DNA from: Ulota crispa
Lineage: Eukaryota; Streptophyta; Bryopsida; Orthotrichales; Orthotrichaceae
Reading direction: 5' to 3'
Length of the DNA stretch: 64,000 nt
NCBI GenBank assembly: GCA_963920765.1
Contig: OY987246.1
Location: 24,065,167 to 24,129,166, forward strand
Of this stretch, positions 59,229-64,000 are shown one piece after another (the first letter of the stretch is position 1; each line of letters begins with the position of its first letter). A program made the position numbers and the translations under genes. Under the pieces are notes generated by a model. That model searched no databases, had not been told where the DNA came from, and saw only the letters and a list, made by a program, of their open reading frames with translations.

Positions 59229-60486
59229 TAGCATCTCCACCCCTCCGGCAAAACGTTGTGTCAAGGACACTTTTTAATGAAAAGATAGCAATCAATGTTT
59301 AACCCCTAAAGGCCCAAGGAACCCATTTTGGGCTTTATGAGAACTCGGGTAGGCTCTATTGATTCCATAATTTGGAAACTTTTCATGAATTTTGTAGGAT
59401 GGATGCTACTCATCATAATCTACAGGTGAAGCTTTATTTCATGTCATTCCGATAAGTATTGCAAAAGTTATAAGGTTTTTTCAATTTCAATGTCAAACCA
59501 GGCAGCAAAAAATGTATTCTAATTTTTTTTAGATTTTTTTATAGAATTTTAAAGATTGATACCTACTCAAAAAAAATTGAATCACTCAATTTCAAATAAT
59601 GAGGTAAGAGTTACAAGGAGTTTTATTTTGCGGGCAATGAAGGTAGGAAGAAGGTAGAAAAAACATATAAAGTTATCTTTTACTCTCAATTTTGAAAATT
59701 TTCATATGAAAATTTAACCAAAAGTTACTAATTGTCTGTTAGAGCATTCTCACCATTGGGATTAACAATTTTCAAATTCTTGCAACACTTATTAGCGTAT
59801 TAGATATATCTTTCATTCATCAATACCTTTCACTTTACAATTTTTGTAAAAATGAATCCAAAGTTTTTTCTGGTTAATTTTTTTACATATGCTTTCAACC
59901 CATTTTCCAACATATTGCAAAAATTGCACAAGAAATACAACATACGTGTTTTTCTCTAATTTTTTTAAAAAACAAAATTTCACCTTTTAGAAGGATTAGA
60001 AAAGCTTACATTTTGAAATTTGGGCACATTGATCTTGCAATTGGTGGGGATGTTCAATTTGAAATTATGGGACAATGTACTTGTGCAAGTCAACCAAAGG
60101 ATCCTATGGTTGGATTTGTTAAAAAGTAAGTTTCAATGAAGATTTTGACCTTGGTTTGGGGACTAGTATTTTGAAGCAGTTTTGGGCCTCTAAACGCAAA
60201 GGAATTTTAGGGGTTAAATCTGTCAAAATGTTTTTTTTTATTATGCAAAAATTGTATTTTTCTAGTGCACGGTAACTGCTCTAAACACTGTTTTTCTTTG
60301 ATATGTTAAAAGGTTGAGTAAGCAATGATGAAGATTCTATCTATTTTTCAAGTAAGAAGGCTTGTTATTGATTGAGCACTATTTTGCCTAGTTGCTCTAG
60401 TGGGGAAAATTGCAATCTAATAAGAGAAAAGGAAAATTGCAGTGTTTCCCTAGAATGAGTTCTTGTCACTGTGGTGGAGATGCTCT
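59229..60486. mobile_element. TIR element with AGCATCTCCACC ends, carrying a TTAA element
   Basis: The left end TAGCATCTCCACCCC and right end TGGTGGAGATGCTCT are inverse forms similar to the ends of 45535-46295. The TTAA element at 59299-60217 lies inside it; without it and one TTAA the host is 343 bp. Confidence 0.55.
59299..60217. mobile_element. TTAA-flanked element K (919 bp)
   Basis: It starts TTAACCCCTAAAGGCCCAAG and ends GGAATTTTAGGGG plus TTAA. A nearly identical copy starts at 63159. It contains the core phrases shared with C, D and E (TCACTCAATTTCAAATAATG, TTTTATTTTGCGGGC) and GATCCTATGGTTGGATTT near its right end. Confidence 0.85.
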
Positions 60487-61040
60487 AATCAACAAAGGTT
60501 TGTTGTTAGAGGAGCAAGAACAATATTGCCAAAGAAATATAGTTAAAGGTTAAATGCATTGTGAAAGTGCTCAAAGAAGTGTCACTATGTTTGTTGTTTG
60601 GTTCCCAAGAGAAGTAACGTTTGAGTTCCTAATTACAATAATGGGTGTGACAAGTAGTCATTAATGATGAATGGATCAAATTTTTATGCCAAGAGTCATG
60701 ATGAACAATTAGCAATAAATGGGTCAAGTGATGTACTCTAAACAATTAGCACTTAATATGCCAAGTTAGTATGCCAATTATTTAGTGCACAATGCAAAAA
60801 AATTAGCAATGAGTGGGTCAAGTGATGTATGCCAAAAATTACAATTAGTATGCCGTGTCAAATGGTTAGCAATGAGTGGATTTACTGAAATGTGCCAAAT
60901 AGTTGGTCAGTTAACATATAGCAATGATGAGTATGCCAAGAGGTTTGGCAACACTTAGCAATTAACAACAAATGACACATAGTTAGCATTTAGGAAGTAT
61001 TTGGTTGTGAAGAATGGGAAAAGTAATACACGTGAAAGAA
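60487..61040. repeat. Degenerate direct repeats (GTCAAGTGATGTATGCCA-like)
   Basis: Between about 60650 and 60990 phrases such as ATTAGCAATGAGTGGGTCA, CAAGTGATGTA and GTATGCCAA recur at irregular spacing, resembling a decayed tandem array. No gene is present. Confidence 0.5.
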
Positions 61041-61300
61041 ATGCAATATTCGTTAATTTGGGAAAAGCAAGGGTCCCACTTTGTTTTCCCTCAAACCCAA
61101 AAAGTTACTTTATAACCAGATTTGAAGGTATCAGATTCAATTTGAGCCACTAAGCTTTTTCCTTTTGCAAATCCCTCCTCTCAGGTGAGAGCATGTGTTG
61201 GTTTGAGATGATCACCTCAAACTTCCTGACTCACTTCCTGACTCACTTCCTAAAAGTCCCGAAATGTACCATTTTTCTCAAATTAACAAATATCACGTTA
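61041..61300. mobile_element. 250-bp TIR family P, copy 3
   Basis: The ends are inverse forms (AATATTCGTTAATTTGGG and CAAATTAACAAATATCACG). The interior shares CCCAAAAAGTTACTTTA and GGTATCAGATTCA with copy 2. A 14-base unit CTTCCTGACTCACT is repeated in tandem near 61226-61252. Confidence 0.7.
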
Positions 61301-62390
61301 AGAAGAGTATGTGTATAGTAGTTGCTTTAATGGTTTCTTCCAAGATATATACATCTCATTTTTATGTTGGGATTTTTTTACTTTTATTTGTGAATATAGA
61401 GTTTAAAACCTATTTTCAATGCCAAACTTCGAATCAAGATTTTGCTTTTAGGTGCATTGTTTGCAAGTGTGGCAAATTTGATAAAATTTATACTATTCTG
61501 TGTTATAACAACCCAACAAAATGTACAAAATCTATGTAGTTCATTAATTTTAGCTATACTTATAGCACATTTAGTAGTGTTTCTAGTCGCTTGAGCTAAT
61601 TATGAATGTTAATACCATTATTTAGCTGATGAAACAAGCATTGGGATTGACGTCCAAAATGATTGGTATTTATTGTGAAAATAAATATCTATTGTAATAA
61701 AAGCAAGTTGATATCTACCAAAAATTGGTTTGACAACCATGTGGAGATTATAAACAACAAGAAGCATAAAATTTGATTGGCATTCAAATTTATGAAGGGA
61801 ATATCAATTTAAAAAGGGCTCTATTGAGGCTTGAGTTAATATTAGTTCAATAGACAAGAATTTTGCAAAGAAGATTTGTTCAAAGTGTTTCTTTGAGAAA
61901 TATTTAAAATTAAAACAAACCAACCAACATTCAAACTTCTCTTATATACCTCTCTACAATAAATTGACCAAAACAATCAATAAACTTTCCAAAGTGCTTA
62001 TTCCTATAGGTCTCATTCAAACACTAATATAGTAGTGCCTTGTTAAGATGAACCTTTATAAGAAAAAATGCTCAACCAAGATGAAGTAGATGACTATCCC
62101 TAGCAGTTGGGGAGCTACAAAAGATTTTTTAGTTACAATAAATGTTTTCCTTACATGAAATGAATATGTTGTCCGGATACCTTCATCATATTGAGGCACT
62201 ACTGTAAAGGGCTCATTCATAAATACTTGCGGGGTCTGTCCATCTTGATGGTTTATTCCTTGCAACACTTAGAATTGATAGTTTGAACTTTGGAAATTCT
62301 TTTGCATATAAATTGTTAGGAATTATTTCCAAAGGTTTTTTTATTGTGTTCACTTGTGTTCTTAAGTTGAATTTTTTTGGAGTATTAGGA
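61301..62390. other. AT-rich intergenic DNA, no gene seen
   Basis: No recognised frame, domain or repeat. Confidence 0.35.
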
Positions 62391-62600
62391 GTTGGCACAT
62401 GCTATGCTACGCATTCACCATTACAATTTTATTAAGATTTTGATATGTTACATAGAATATAAAGTAAAAAGTTCAGTAAGTCTTTAAATTGTACTCAATG
62501 TGATAATATAGAGAGTGAAGATGTGATATCACAAAGGTTGGGATGTGATATTACAAAGGTCAAGATGTGATATTTATAGAGGTCACTGTGATTAAGGTAG
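62391..62600. repeat. Dispersed repeat, copy 2
   Basis: This is the partner of 49608-49800. It contains three near copies of GATGTGATAT-ACAAAGG in succession. Confidence 0.55.
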
Positions 62601-62897
62601 GAGGCTTGAAAATCGTCTAGGCTCTAAAACCGTTCACCCGCACCCTCTGAATTGTACTCTTTTTGTACATGCTTTTTTTCATAGGTTTCCAAGATATACA
62701 AGTAAGATGCATTTGAGGAGGTGAGAGGTTTTAGAGCCCTATGCCATTCCAGCTTCAAAATTTCATAACTAATTCCACAAAACTCCAAAAATATGAAATA
62801 ACTTGGGTTAGATGCCAATTCTTCTTTATCTTTCAAGGAAAATTTACTAAAAAATACTTCAAGAAGTTTCACCTCCCCAAAATTCAGTTTCAGCCCT

Positions 62898-63162
62898 TAA
62901 GGTAGGAGCACCCATAAGCAATGCTATCCCCATAACCGCCAGCTCTGAAATCTTGAAAAATCTTTGGAAATAAATAGATGTAATGACAAGGATGTACAAC
63001 ATGTAAACATGAAATCTTGATAGTAGTTATGGGTACAATGGTAGTTTGCTATTTAAAAATTCACAATTTATTCACACAGTGTCCAAATAATACATTCAAA
63101 ATTGCAAACTCATAATTTTTTTGTTCCTAATAGGGTCCTATAATTTGCAAGCTGTTTATTAA
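62898..63162. mobile_element. TIR element L, second copy, interrupted by a TTAA element
   Basis: It starts TAAGGTAGGAGCACCCATAA and matches 56436-56702. The match stops at CTGTTTATTAA, where the TTAA element at 63159 begins. The right part of this copy, if it exists, lies beyond the window. Confidence 0.8.
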
Positions 63163-64000
63163 CCCCTAAAGGCCCCAAGAGCCCACTTTGGGCTTTATGA
63201 GAACTCAGGTAGGCTCTATTGACTTCATCATTTGGAAACTTTTCATGAATTTTTTAGGATGGATGCTACTCATCATAACCTACAGGTGAAGCTTTATTTC
63301 ATGTCATTCCGATAAGTATTGCAAAAGTTATAAGGTTTTTTCAATTTCAATTTCAAACCAGGCAGCAAAAAATGTATTCTAATTTTTTTTAGATTTTTTT
63401 ATAGAATTTTAAAGATTGATACCTACTCAAAAAAAATTGAATCACTCAATTTCAAATAATGAGGTAAGAGTTACAAGGAGTTTTATTTTGCGGGCAATGA
63501 AGGTAGGAAGAAGGTAGAAAAACATATAAAGTTATCTTTTACTCTCAATTTTGAAAATTTTCATATGAAAATTTAACCAAAAGTTACTAATTGTCTGTTA
63601 GAGCATTCTCACCATTGGGATTAACAATTTTCAAATTCTTGCAACACTTATTAGCGTATTAGATATATCTTTCATTCATCAATACCTTTCACTTTACAAT
63701 TTTTGTAAAAATGAATCCAAAGTTTTTTCTGGTTAATTTTTTTACATATGCTTTCAACCCATTTTCCAACATATTGCAAAAATTGCACAAGAAATACAAC
63801 ATACGTGTTTTTCTCTAATTTTTTTAAAAAACAAAATTTCACCTTTTAGAAGGATTAGAAAAGCTTACATTTTGAAATTTGGGCACATTGATCTTGCAAT
63901 TGGTGGGGATGTTCAATTTGAAATTATGGGACAATGTACTTGTGCAAGTCAACCAAAGGATCCTATGGTTGGATTTGTTAAAAAGTAAGTTTCAATGAAG
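63159..64000. mobile_element. TTAA-flanked element K, second copy (cut by the window end)
   Basis: It starts TTAACCCCTAAAGGCCCCAA and follows 59299-60217 almost base for base, with most differences in the first 100 bases. Only about 75 bases of the expected right end are missing. It sits in the TTAA of the second copy of element L. Confidence 0.85.

Overview
The window is a piece of a plant nuclear genome. Three intron-rich genes of clear plant type sit in long AT-rich intergenic DNA packed with small inverted-repeat transposable elements. The plant-type glutamate-cysteine ligase with a transit peptide, the RECQ4/BLM-type helicase with a plant-like C-terminal tail, the GT-AG introns and the MITE-style repeats all point to a land plant. 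Introns are short (about 120-650 bases) and the ligase lacks the second cysteine of the disulfide pair reported from rosids, so a rosid is unlikely. A non-seed plant would fit, but that is only a guess.

Layout. 1029-5373 (minus): GSH1, 15 exons, a complete 523-residue reading frame. 15065-24646 (plus): RECQ4A/SGS1-type helicase, 26 coding exons resolved (about 1322 residues); the first coding exon is not settled, and a GC-rich 5' region lies at 13.3-14.1 kb. 30950-33758 (minus): glyoxalase I, 7 exons, 188 residues, all four metal ligands present. Splice phases agree at every resolved junction in all three genes. GSH1 (glutathione synthesis) and glyoxalase I (glutathione-dependent methylglyoxal removal) belong to one metabolic theme; RECQ4A works separately in homologous-recombination control. 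Two further stretches, 36.85-37.6 kb and 40.99-42.2 kb, have exon-like pieces that I could not assign.

The main discovery is a group of at least 15 non-autonomous elements that start TTAA-CCCCTAAAGG and end with the inverse, CCTTTAGGGG-TTAA. They occupy roughly a sixth of the window (6.2-9.1, 25.1-26.7, 29.0-29.9, 34.6-36.3, 41.4-43.8, 57.5-60.2 and 63.2-64.0 kb). TTAA targeting is supported inside the window by empty-site comparison: the element at 63159 splits a 317-bp repeat whose intact copy at 56436-56752 still has the TTAA. TTAA target plus CCC-starting inverted ends is the signature of piggyBac-type transposons, which are unusual in plants; no transposase gene is present here. Some copies are almost perfect 700-bp palindromes, several lie end to end sharing one TTAA, and one shows three-level nesting that can be dated by exact length arithmetic (1980 - 1329 = 651).

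Other repeat families are also present: a Stowaway-like element with TA target, a Tourist-like hairpin with a CTA target, a 250-bp family with GATATTTGTTAATTTGGG ends (three copies), elements with AGCATCTCCACC ends, and several small hairpins. Most of 9.1-13.1, 26.7-28.5, 37.6-41.0, 47.4-50.3 and 61.3-62.9 kb holds no gene I can support.
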